DNA of 64,000 nucleotides from M3007 sp031373665 (GTDB taxonomy: Bacteria; Bacteroidota; Bacteroidia; Chitinophagales; Saprospiraceae): contig JANMMZ010000054.1 of NCBI GenBank assembly GCA_031373665.1, positions 1-64,000 on the forward strand, in the 5' to 3' direction. Below the pieces are notes generated by a model that made no database searches, was not told the origin of the DNA, and worked only from the letters and a program-made list of their open reading frames with translations. This document shows positions 33,251 through 43,600 of this stretch, piece by piece. The translations under genes and the position numbers were made by a program. The stretch's first letter is position 1; each line of letters begins with the position of its first letter.

Positions 33251-35362
33251 TTAATTTTTGTAAAAAAAAAGCGGCTTTACCGATTGTTTACCACCTGTTT
33301 TAGGTGTTTTGGTCGCATCTTCATCCTCCTCTTCGCCTGCTTTTACTTCCTTTTCGATCGTGATACTGGTAGGCCCAGATATGATCTTAAATTCGGTACG
33401 GCGGTTGAGTTGATGCTCATTGTCTTCACATTTTACACCATTGCCACAGCCATTGAGCAGTACGTTCTCTCCGTAACCCTTTGGTACGATTCGGTCAGTA
33501 CCAATGCCTTTGGCTACGATCCATGCCTTGGCACTTTCCGCACGTTTCTGTGAGAGTGTTTCGTTGTAGTCGTCTTTACCACGGGCATCTGTATGCGAGG
33601 AAAGTTCGATCTTCATATCTGGGTATTTCACCAAAATATCAGTCAAGAACTGCAAATCAGGCTCTGCATCAGGGCGGATATCCCATTTGTCATAATCGTA
33701 ATAGATATTATCCAAACGGATTGGCTCGTTGGTTTTGATAACCTTTGTCTCTGGTTTTGGCTTTTTTACCATACCCAGTACAAATTTCTTCTCGACCTTC
33801 GTAGTTTTTTTGATGCCTACCGTATTGAATCGGATGGTATCAGGTGTATAATCTTGCCTGAATGCCAAGGCCATATATTGCTTTTCAGGCAGTAGATCGA
33901 AGGTGAAATCATTGCCAGTGGCACTGGTTTTTTGATCTACGTTGGCTGGATTTTTCTCTGTTACATCAAATATTTGAACAGTGCATCCAGTGAGTGGTTG
34001 TACCTCCTTTTCGCCTTTACGCTTTTTGCGGAAGGTTTTGGCCAAAAGATCTACTTTAATCCGCTCTAATTCCCAAGCGTAAATATCATCGCAGCAGGTT
34101 TTGCTTTTGAGGTTGTTTGGTCCTGGACGGTTGCTGACAAAGAACCCCGTCATACCATCATTGCTAAGGGTATAGTACTGGTCATCCACGCTACTGTTTA
34201 CGCCCATAGGCAACATTTTAGGCTCGCTCCAAAGAGAACCATTCCATTGGCTCTCAAACACGTCCATACCGCCGATCGTTGGGCGACCGTTGCTACTGAA
34301 ATACAATTTGCCATCGCGGTAAAAAGGACTGGCTTCTTCTCCGGCTGTATTGACTACTGCGCCCAAATTTACAGGAACACCAAATTGGCCATTGCCTTTT
34401 TTAGGAGCATAGTACAAATCGTATCCGCCTTTGCCACCGGGCATATTAGATATAAAAAACAAGACCCTTTCGCCAAATAGATCTCCTTCGCATGGATGTT
34501 TTGAAATATATTCATCGCTATTGATGCCAGCGACTTCATTGGCTGCACCCCAACCGTCAGAACCCTTGGGCGCATAGTAAATCTTACTGGTTTTCATACC
34601 ATTATTTTCCAGTTCTACGCGGGTAAAATACATGGTTTTTCCATCAGGTGTGATGCTTACATTGCCTTGGTGGAAGTCTTCACGGTTGATTTCAGTGTCA
34701 AGTGCTTTTGGCTCTCCGTAAGTACCATCGGCTTCTTTTACGGCTGTATAAATCTTAGTGTACCAGTCGCCTTCTTTTCCATTGAGTTCTATTACCTCTT
34801 TGGCTTGCATAGAGGCGTAGTACAATTCGCCACCGCTATATACAGGTGATGCCTCAGTTTGAGGGCTATTGGCCTTTTTACCAAGGTTAGCCACCATCAA
34901 TGTTTCTGGTTGTTTGGCTTTTTTGCCAAGGTCACAACCCGCAATTTCGCGTTTAGAAGCTGTTTTCAAGGCTTCGTCAGTACCTTCTGCGATGTATTGA
35001 TTAAACATATCGGAGGCTTCCGCGTATTTGCCATTGTATTTCATGCACATGGCCAACCAATATTTTAACTCCGTGAATTCTTGTTTGCGGTCACGTGCAA
35101 TGATTTTGCTCATGCTTTTTTCAGCCCGCTCATAATCACGCAGTTCATAATTGAGTTTGGCTATTTTAATAGCGATGGCCTTATCATTATTATCGTCATA
35201 TACCTTTTCATACAGGTCGAGTGCTTCGTATGGATTGTTGGTCGCTTCGGCCTCTTGAGCCGCCTTGAGGTTGGCTTCTGGGGTAGAGCGATTGATTGGC
35301 TGCGCAGTGGCTACCATTGCGCAACCAAATATCATTAAAAAAATGGATACTATATTTTTCAT
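33251..35362 (-). CDS. TPR-PD40-OmpA protein of T9SS/gliding type (PorE-like)
   Basis: A 703-residue protein from the ATG at 35362 (MKNIVSIFLMIFGCAMVATA signal peptide). TPR-like helices occupy about 30-140, PD40/WD40-like blades about 160-440 (SITPDGKTMYFTR, FISNMPGGKGGYDLYYAPKK, GKLYFSSNGRPTIGGMDVFE), a linker domain follows, then a C-terminal OmpA peptidoglycan-binding domain (IYYDYDKWDIRPDAEPDLQF, LSSHTDARGKDDYNETLSQK, then RAESAKAWI). This matches PorE-type proteins tethering T9SS parts to peptidoglycan. It follows PorP/SprF on the same strand by 43 bases. Its last codons run through the A9 tract discussed with the DUF1573 frame. Confidence 0.85.
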   Translation of the reverse strand: MKNIVSIFLMIFGCAMVATAQPINRSTPEANLKAAQEAEATNNPYEALDLYEKVYDDNNDKAIAIKIAKLNYELRDYERAEKSMSKIIARDRKQEFTELKYWLAMCMKYNGKYAEASDMFNQYIAEGTDEALKTASKREIAGCDLGKKAKQPETLMVANLGKKANSPQTEASPVYSGGELYYASMQAKEVIELNGKEGDWYTKIYTAVKEADGTYGEPKALDTEINREDFHQGNVSITPDGKTMYFTRVELENNGMKTSKIYYAPKGSDGWGAANEVAGINSDEYISKHPCEGDLFGERVLFFISNMPGGKGGYDLYYAPKKGNGQFGVPVNLGAVVNTAGEEASPFYRDGKLYFSSNGRPTIGGMDVFESQWNGSLWSEPKMLPMGVNSSVDDQYYTLSNDGMTGFFVSNRPGPNNLKSKTCCDDIYAWELERIKVDLLAKTFRKKRKGEKEVQPLTGCTVQIFDVTEKNPANVDQKTSATGNDFTFDLLPEKQYMALAFRQDYTPDTIRFNTVGIKKTTKVEKKFVLGMVKKPKPETKVIKTNEPIRLDNIYYDYDKWDIRPDAEPDLQFLTDILVKYPDMKIELSSHTDARGKDDYNETLSQKRAESAKAWIVAKGIGTDRIVPKGYGENVLLNGCGNGVKCEDNEHQLNRRTEFKIISGPTSITIEKEVKAGEEEDEDATKTPKTGGKQSVKPLFFYKN

Positions 35363-35405
35363 TATTCCTGAATAATTGATGAATTTGCTTTCTTGAAAGT
35401 GTTCA

Positions 35406-36473
35406 TTAGAAACGAGGGCACAACACTTTTGTCTTGGCCTTGGCTGGCTTGTATATTTTAATGATATAATTGGCTGCCAACTCAAAACCACCGCGATAAT
35501 TGCTCGCCGTTACCAAGTCAGAGGTATTGATATCATAAGCAAGCCCTAATTGTAGGTTTTTCACTTGTGCACCAACCAACAGTTGTACGGCATCGCGCAT
35601 GCGGTATCCAGCACCAAACTTTAGGGTAATATCTTTTTCTTGATTGAACAAGTAGCCTGCCATACCTTGCAATTGGATCTCATCGGCACCGCTCATAGTT
35701 TGGAACATGAATGAGGGGCTGATGGTGAACTTGTCGTTCAATTTGGCATTGAAAGTACCGTGTACAACGGGGCGACGTGCTACGTCTTCGGTAGCACTAG
35801 GGGTAGCAGGCGGAGGATTCGGCCCTGGAGGCGTAGCAGCAGCACCTAACAAAGAGAAATCGGGTCTCAATAAGTGATACATAGAAAAGCCAAGGACAAA
35901 ATCCATGGTTTTATTCAGTTTTGCACTAAGGGCTACGCCTACATCGGCATCGCTGTATTTTTGATTTTCAACACCTTGAAGGCGAAGGAAATCAGGGTCT
36001 TGCTTAACATTACCTGCCTTCAACCCTTGCCCAAATTCGGCATTAGTTGCATCAATTCCGCGCTGTTCTCCGCCATAATTACCTCCAATGGATAAATAGG
36101 CAGTTCCTTTTTTATTCAAGGATAAGTGATAGGCTGCACCTAGTTTTCCTGAATTGTGAACCAATCCAAGGGAGCCGCTTTTATCTGCCAAGATGACTAA
36201 GCCTACGCCAACCCAGTCGCGCTTACGGAAACCACGAATGATCGGAGCGTCCACCCAAGCAGAAGGTGTCTTGTATTGATTTTTAGATCCAATAACGCTG
36301 GCCCATTGGCCGCGAAAAATACCACCAATGCGTACCGTCCCTTCAAACTTGCCTATCATGGCAGGGTTTAAAGTCATGGGAGACATGTTGTATTGTGTAA
36401 AGTGGATGTCCTGGGCAAATATAGAGCCAGTGGTTAGGACGAGGGCAATGAGAGTAAAAAGTTTCAGGCGCAT
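35406..36473 (-). CDS. Type IX secretion system membrane protein PorP/SprF family
   Basis: A 355-residue outer-membrane beta-barrel from the ATG at 36473 (MRLKLFTLIALVLTTGSIFA signal). The PorP/SprF start QDIHFTQYNMSPMTLNPAMI is unmistakable, followed by GTVRIGGIFRGQWASVIGSK and a series of barrel strands. An unusual Pro/Ala-rich insert (PPGPNPPPATPSATED) is present near residue 215. In Bacteroidota such proteins help secrete or anchor a large partner encoded next to them, here probably the 2488-residue protein upstream. A weak -7-like AACCTTTG lies at 36665-36658. Confidence 0.9.
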   Translation of the reverse strand: MRLKLFTLIALVLTTGSIFAQDIHFTQYNMSPMTLNPAMIGKFEGTVRIGGIFRGQWASVIGSKNQYKTPSAWVDAPIIRGFRKRDWVGVGLVILADKSGSLGLVHNSGKLGAAYHLSLNKKGTAYLSIGGNYGGEQRGIDATNAEFGQGLKAGNVKQDPDFLRLQGVENQKYSDADVGVALSAKLNKTMDFVLGFSMYHLLRPDFSLLGAAATPPGPNPPPATPSATEDVARRPVVHGTFNAKLNDKFTISPSFMFQTMSGADEIQLQGMAGYLFNQEKDITLKFGAGYRMRDAVQLLVGAQVKNLQLGLAYDINTSDLVTASNYRGGFELAANYIIKIYKPAKAKTKVLCPRF

Positions 36474-36606
36474 ACGCGTGATTGTTAAAAAAGAGATCCT
36501 AATGGTGAAATATCGGCGAAAGTTATGGTAAAGGTATGATACCAACACCAATTTTTCAAGTAGAAATTATTTAAAAAACGATTTTGGTAATTAATTGACA
36601 TTTCTT

Positions 36607-36644
36607 GTCGAGTAAACGGGCATAATGCCCATCATTTACTTGAC
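36607..36644 (-). terminator. Hairpin downstream of the GT9 gene
   Basis: An outer stem GTCGAGTAAA / TTTACTTGAC (one mismatch) encloses the inner palindrome GGGCATAATGCCC. It lies 63 bases past the GT9 stop and before the PorP leader, so it can separate the two transcription units. Confidence 0.45.
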
Positions 36645-36706
36645 GTGTGAAACGCTGCAAAGGTTTGAAAAATTAGCCATTAATTCAAAGAATCTACTCA
36701 AATATT

Positions 36707-37666
36707 TTAAAACTCTTTCGATAGAGTAATTCCAGTCATACATTTAAAATGGCCTTTCGGGCAACGATCATAACCGATTTTAGAGCAAGGACGGCAGGAG
36801 AGGCCCAATACTTCCATATTGATATTCAGATCCATCCCTTCTGGATAAAAGGGATACATCCCAAATTCAGGGATGGTATTACCCCAAAAACTGATGATAT
36901 GCTTTCTAAATGCTGCTGCTACGTGCATCAGTCCGGTATCGTGTGTTAATATGGTATGCGCTTGCCTTACCATAGACGCCGACTGGTGCAATGATAGTAC
37001 TCCGCACTGATTGATGATATGGCTGCTATGATCTGCTATGCGTTTCCCTTGCTCTTGTTCGGCCGAGCCTCCTAGTAAAACAATGGGCAGTGTTGATTTT
37101 TTACAATATTGAATGATCTGTGCCTCGGGAACTCGTTTGGTAAAGTGTGTAGCCCCGATCACAAAAGCATTATATGCGCCGATGGAAAGCGGGGGGAGAT
37201 TTTTTGAAAGGTCAATTTCTTGGTCAGGTGGTATGAAATAATCCAACCCTTGTCCATCGTATCTGATACCAAGGTGGTGCACGGCTTCAAAATAACGATG
37301 GACAATGTGGACGTTCGGAAGGTGATTGATCTTGAGGTTGACCATTTTCCATTTTTCCCAGTTAAGTTTTGGGAACGTAGAGGCAGGCCGACCAAGCAAT
37401 AGTTTTAAGTGCGCTGTGCGCAGGTTGTGATGGAGATCAATGACTTGATCATATTGGTTTAACTTCAGTTCACCGATGACCTCCTTGATATTTTTTGTAA
37501 AAGTATAAACCTGATCAATATAGGGATTGGAGGCTACAATGTTTTCAAAACTATGTTTGGTCAAATAATGTATTTCTGCACCCAATTGCTTTTTGAGGCA
37601 ACGAATCACGGGACTTGTCAATACAATATCGCCAATGGAACTAAAACGGAGTATGAGTACCTTCAC
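36707..37666 (-). CDS. Family 9 glycosyltransferase (heptosyltransferase-like)
   Basis: A 319-residue GT9 protein of the kind that transfers heptose or another sugar from an ADP- or nucleotide-sugar to lipopolysaccharide core. The start VLILRFSSIGDIVLTSPVIR, the mid block YDQVIDLHHNLRT, PIVLLGGSAEQEQGKRIAD, and the C-terminal AHTILTHDTGLMHVAAAFRK with ISFWGNTIPEFGMYPF are diagnostic. It begins 8 bases after the giant T9SS cargo gene, so it is co-transcribed with it, an odd guest in a T9SS block. A link to the surface lipopolysaccharide that anchors T9SS cargo is possible but inferred. Confidence 0.85.
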   Translation of the reverse strand: MKVLILRFSSIGDIVLTSPVIRCLKKQLGAEIHYLTKHSFENIVASNPYIDQVYTFTKNIKEVIGELKLNQYDQVIDLHHNLRTAHLKLLLGRPASTFPKLNWEKWKMVNLKINHLPNVHIVHRYFEAVHHLGIRYDGQGLDYFIPPDQEIDLSKNLPPLSIGAYNAFVIGATHFTKRVPEAQIIQYCKKSTLPIVLLGGSAEQEQGKRIADHSSHIINQCGVLSLHQSASMVRQAHTILTHDTGLMHVAAAFRKHIISFWGNTIPEFGMYPFYPEGMDLNINMEVLGLSCRPCSKIGYDRCPKGHFKCMTGITLSKEF

Positions 37667-37674
37667 AGGGTTGT

Positions 37675-40600
37675 TTACTTGATCACCGTAATATCACCAC
37701 TAAATATTTCGGTTTCGCCATCTACATACGTCACCTCTACCACATAAATATATACACCGGGGGTTACTTTCTTGCCCCTGTGGGTGCCGCGCCAACCTAA
37801 TTGGGGATCATTGGGGGCAAAATCGTTGTTTTCAAACATCAAATTGCCCCACCGGTCATAAATTCGAAGGAAATTCACTTTGAGTACCTCGTCTCCAGCA
37901 AATACCGTCAATATATCATTAAAATTGGTAGAGTTTGGATCAAAAATATTGGGTATATACACCCTCGTGTCCCTTCTTACAGTGATCGCTATTTCATCAC
38001 GGGCACTACACCCAGAAGTATCCACAGCCAGCACTGAGTAACGGATGGTTTCAAGTGTCTTGGTGATCACTGATACACTATCAGCGCGGTTCAAATAGGT
38101 TGGGGGAGTCCATGTAATATTGCCAAGGGCATCAAAATTATTATCAGCGAACAATTCCAAAGAATCACCAAGACTAATTACCTGATCTGGGCCTAGGTTC
38201 ACTATTAGGTCTTGTGGTTGATCCACAAAAGTATCCAATACCGTAGTACAACCATTGGCATCTGTGATCGCAACCTCGTAAGCCCCTGCGGGTAAGTTAT
38301 TGATCAAGATCGGGAATGTATCAGACTCCGTTTCAGGAACACCATTAAGCGTAATGACAAATGGCCCTGCTCCACCAAGAATATCAACAATCTCAATGGC
38401 TCCATCGCGATCACCATAGCAGGTAGTCATATCTGTAGCCACTTCAAATAGTAGGGCAGGCGGCTCATTTAACTCAAAAGAAACAGAATCAACACAGCCA
38501 ATGAGATCAGTGACCGTCACTGCATAAGCACCTGCATCCAAGTTGTCAATCATCAGACCTGTGTTTCCACTATCCCAACTAGTATTGAATGGGGCTGTGC
38601 CGCCAGTGGTTGTAATAGTAATACTACCATCGCCTGCTTCTGGGCAACTTAAATTGAACCCATTGTAATCGGATAATGTACCATTTATTTGTAACGAAGT
38701 AACCGTTACAGTGGCATCAGCACCGATGTTAGGCGAACAAGCATTGCTAGTTGCTACCACACTAGATATGCTATAAGTGGTAGTGCTGGTGGGTGAAACA
38801 CTGAATGTTTCACCACTTTGTACATTGTTTAATACAATAGGAGTGGCTCCGCCTGTGATGTTCACATTGTACGAACTTCCTCCTGTTAGATTGAGTGTCA
38901 AAGTCACAGAATCGCCCAAACAAATGGTTTCATCGGTACTGATACTTCCAGCGGGTTCTTCACGCACAACAACATTGGCACTGCCTGTTACAGTGCCTTT
39001 ACAATATGTATCCTCTACAGATACCAAGGTAATGGTTTGATTGGCTTGTAAGTTATTGGCCGTTATGTTGAATGTGTTGGCAGGTACTGTGATCGGAATT
39101 TGATTCACTCCATTGAGGGCAAATACCAATTTATAAGGCGATTGTCCTGTAAACAACACTTGGAACATGGTGCTCTCTCCTGGACAAAGGGTATCAATAC
39201 CAGTTATAGTGGCTGTAGGTGGCGCATGAAACACTACTGGAATACCGGGTGATAAAGACAGGCAGGGATCTAAGGGATCTACGCTGCCTGTTGGGGTTTC
39301 ATTGCCTGCAATGGCTGATAGATAGTAGGTAGTGCCAACCGTCATACTCGGCAAGAATGTAAACTCTGGTGTACTGCTCACGGCTACAATACCTAAGGGT
39401 AATAAGGCAACATCTTCGTACAAGATGTATTGCATGGCATCATCAGGGTCTAACATGGTATTTCCACTGGTGGTCGCAAAGGCTATTTCATTGGTGCATA
39501 CATCAATACTGCTTGGCCCAAGTGTGCCAGCATCGGTGGTGCATACGCAAGAAGGTTGACCCATAATGGTACTAGAGCACCCAAGTGGATCAGTGATCAC
39601 CGCTGAATAAGGCGATGCTCCAGCCATACTAATGGAGGTAAATATCGTATCCAATATTGTACCCATGATTCCAGTGACGTTATATACAGGGTTTGGACTA
39701 GAGCCATTGCTAATTCCAAAGGTCAGCACATAAGTCTCTGTCGCAAAGTCGCAAGTGGCCAATAGATTTGTGGCTATGGGTGCTGCATTTACTTGCACAC
39801 TGGTATTCCCCATTACCGTACCTGAACAGTTGCCAGCACCTGATACGGATACCAAATTGTAAGTATTGATACCGGGTACAGCGATGGTTGGTTGGAATAT
39901 ATATGGACTGGATGTGGCTGTAGTAGTTTGGGTGGCTCCATTAGCCGTATAGACCAAAGTGTATGGCCCGGTGCCGGTCAAAATAGCCGTAAGATTCAGT
40001 GGTTGGCCTTGGCAAATAGCCATGGGGCCACTCAAATCAGCTGTTACCACTGGTCTCCATGTTACGGTAGGCCCAATCACAATATCTACACAAGGGTCAG
40101 TCAAATCTATGACACCGCCAAGTGGATCGCCTGCCACTGCTACTATATAATAGGTATTACCCGGAATAGTGATACCATTTATAAAGGAGAAACTAGCACT
40201 CGTGTTAGTACCCAATACCGTCCAAGTGAGTGGATTTGTGGTGGTCACTAGATAATATAATAAGACATCGCCCGCTGGTAGATTGGTTCCCGTAGCACCC
40301 GGTATTGAAACCGCAATCGGGGTGCATAAGGTAACTGGTGATAATCCCATCACACCCGCACTGGTCTGACAAGCGCAATTGGATACACCAGATGATGTGA
40401 AACTGTTACAATTCCAAATATCCGTCAGTGTAAATGAATATGGCGTAACCGAACTAATGGGATCACTGATAAAATGACCATTTGCAGGGTTGATCATTCC
40501 GGGTAGGTTGGCTACTTGCATGGTAGTCAAATCTCCTTGTGTAATATCAAATTCAACCGTATAGGTTTGGAAATCAGGCGAACAAACTGTTGCTATATTA

Positions 40601-43600
40601 ATGGCCAGTGGGGCAGGGTGTACCGTTACTACCGCTTGTCCTGTAACCGTGCCAGCACAGTTCACATCAGTAACAGAGGTCAAAAGTAACGTAGTGGTTT
40701 GTGTCAGGTTCACCAGTATGCTAAAGGCATTTCCAGTGATATTGGGTACATTGATTGGTGTTCCATTGCTTGTATAGGTCAATGAGTATGGAGGTGTGCC
40801 AGTCAAGGTAACCAAAACAGATTGAGGTACGCCTGGACAAGCATTAAAATTACCAGAGATACTTGCGGTTGGAGCAAGGTTCCACATAACAGGTGTGCCG
40901 GGAGCCACAGATAGACAAGGATCCAAGAGGTTTATTTGGCCTCCGCCCCCATCGTTGCCTACTACCGATGAAACATAGTATGTGAAACCTGTTTGCATCG
41001 GTGGCATAAATGTAAAAGAAGGCGTAGTGCTAATGGCCAACACACTGCCAATGGTGGTGCCGGGCAAATCATGTAGATAATACAATTGCAAGTCATCTGA
41101 ACTGACGACCGCACCAGTTGGGGGCAATACAACTAGGGGGATCCCAGTGCAAGCCTCTACAGGAGAGATATTCATCATGCCAGCATCATTGGTACACGCA
41201 CAGTTGGATACGCCACTGATCGTATCAATACCACAGTTAAATGCATCAGCAACAGTACCAAAAAAGGGCGATGCAAATGGAATTGGATCGGAGGTGAATA
41301 AATTAGCGGTCAATGTTCCGGTGATTCCTGTAAAAGTAAATGGTGGAGCCCCAGAAATCACATTAAAGGTAACCACATAGGTTCCAGTAGTATAATCACA
41401 AACAGGGATCGGTAGGCCAATCACAGGAGGAGTACCAACCACAATATCCACTGCTCCAGTTGTTGTTCCTTGAGTGCAATACTTATCACTTATATTAGTG
41501 ATGGTGACACTTGCTGATGTAGTTGGTATCACTACCAAATCATAGGTGGACGCGGTAATATTCGTTACAGGGGCTTGTAAAATACCTCCAATAGTAGCCG
41601 TAAATGAAAATGGAGGCGTTCCAGTAAAATTAATCGGGATGATCGTAGTGTCCCCAATGCAAATTAGGTCTTGTAAGGTTGGAATAGTGGCCGTTGGGGG
41701 GGCAAAAAATATGACAGGAGTACCTTGCGATACGGAAAGGCAAACATCCGTCAAATCAATTTGGCTTATTGGGGCAGGATTGCCCGCAATGGCGGATATG
41801 TAATAAATTTGCCCCAAATTCATACCTGCTACAAACCCAAAAGTAGGGGTCGTATTCCAGCCAATCACCGTACCTAATGGAAGGCTAGGGTTGGTATGTA
41901 GCATAAAACGAAGGTTGTCATTTCCATCGTTGACATAATTATTGTTGTGTACGGCAGTAGCCAACGAACTGGCACAAGCCCTGATGGTATCAAGTAGCAT
42001 GGTGCCTGCTTGGGTCATGCAATTGCAAGTATTGGCACCCATCACTGTGACATTACCACAATTATTGGCATCTCTAAACACAAAATTATAGCCGCTGGCA
42101 TTTGGAATACTGGTGCTTGTAAATTGAGCACCAGTAAACGACCCTGATCCACTCACCAAGGTTAGGGGCAAGGTGGCGCCCAGCACATTGAAGGAGACAA
42201 CATATGTGCCTGCGGCGGCATTGCAATTAAGTTGTAGGTTGGTATAACTTGGTATCTGATTGATAGTAATGGTGGCCGTTGGGGTCACAATGATGCCAGT
42301 ACAACCAGGTGATTCAATGCTTGTAATCGTATAAACCGTGGTCATATTGGTCACCACATCAATAATATAAGGGTCATCAAAGGTTGTGACAGGTGGTTGA
42401 GCGATCCCGTCTTTGGTATAGGTAAATGTGAAAGGGCCTGTTCCTGTAAAATCAACCATGACGCTGGTATCTACACTATTACAGAATGTTTTAGTGCCTA
42501 ATATATCAACCGTAGGAGGCGTAAATACAAATACCCAAGTGCTGCCGCTCACAGTACCTGTGCAAGTACCATTGCTAAGACTTACTAAGGAGTAATTGGT
42601 ACCAACAGTTGGGTTTACTGTAAAGGTATATGGACTAGATGGCGCAACAATAGGACCAATGACGGTCGTCATAGAATTGGCAATTGTTTGATAGAAAAAT
42701 GTATAAGGGCCAGTGCCAGTAAACGTAACGGTGATGCCGATACCTGTAGTTCCACCTTGACATATTTGTCCGCCACCTGAAAGTACTGCCGTCAAAGGGG
42801 GCGATACTGTAACCAATGCAGAACCTGAAACCGATCCGGTGCAACCACTGGAAGAAACCCCCGTCAGTACATAACTCGTTGTTGTACTAGGAGTAACACT
42901 TAGTATGAATGGATCATTTGATGTCATAATGGGCGTTTGAACCACTCCGTTAGCAGTATAATTGACGGTAAATACGCCAGATCCAGTAAAATCTATGCTC
43001 AAGTTTGCTGGAAGCCCGCTGCATATAGATTGTGTGCCAGATAGTACCGCCATTGGAGGAGAGCCTATGGTAACAATGTAAGTTCCATTTACCGTGCCGC
43101 TACAAGCAGCATTAGCCACACTGGTGAGTGTGTAGGTTGTGGTACCTGGGCCTGGGTTTACCATGATTTCATAACTGACGAGGCTGGTGGTAATAGCAGG
43201 TTGATCTACGCCATTGATCGCATATACAAATGTATATGGAGCATCGCCCACAAAAAACACTTCAATCATTTGGGGTATATTAGCGCAAACACTCACATTG
43301 CCAGACATCAAAGATGCTGTCAGTGCTGGAGCCACCATCACATTAATAAATCCACTGACTGTGCCTGCACACCCACTATCGTCTGTCATACTGGTGAGCG
43401 TAATCGTCGCATCTCCGAGTATCGGCTCGGAAGGGAAAATATAAGGATCGTTGCTCGTGACAATAGGAGCCTGATCAGTACCATCTATAGCATATACAAA
43501 TGTATAGGGAGGTGTCCCGCCCGAAAAATTAATATTTAGGATGGCAGGTTGCCCTTCGCACACCGTACTACTACCGCTCAATGTAAGATCTGCCAATGGT

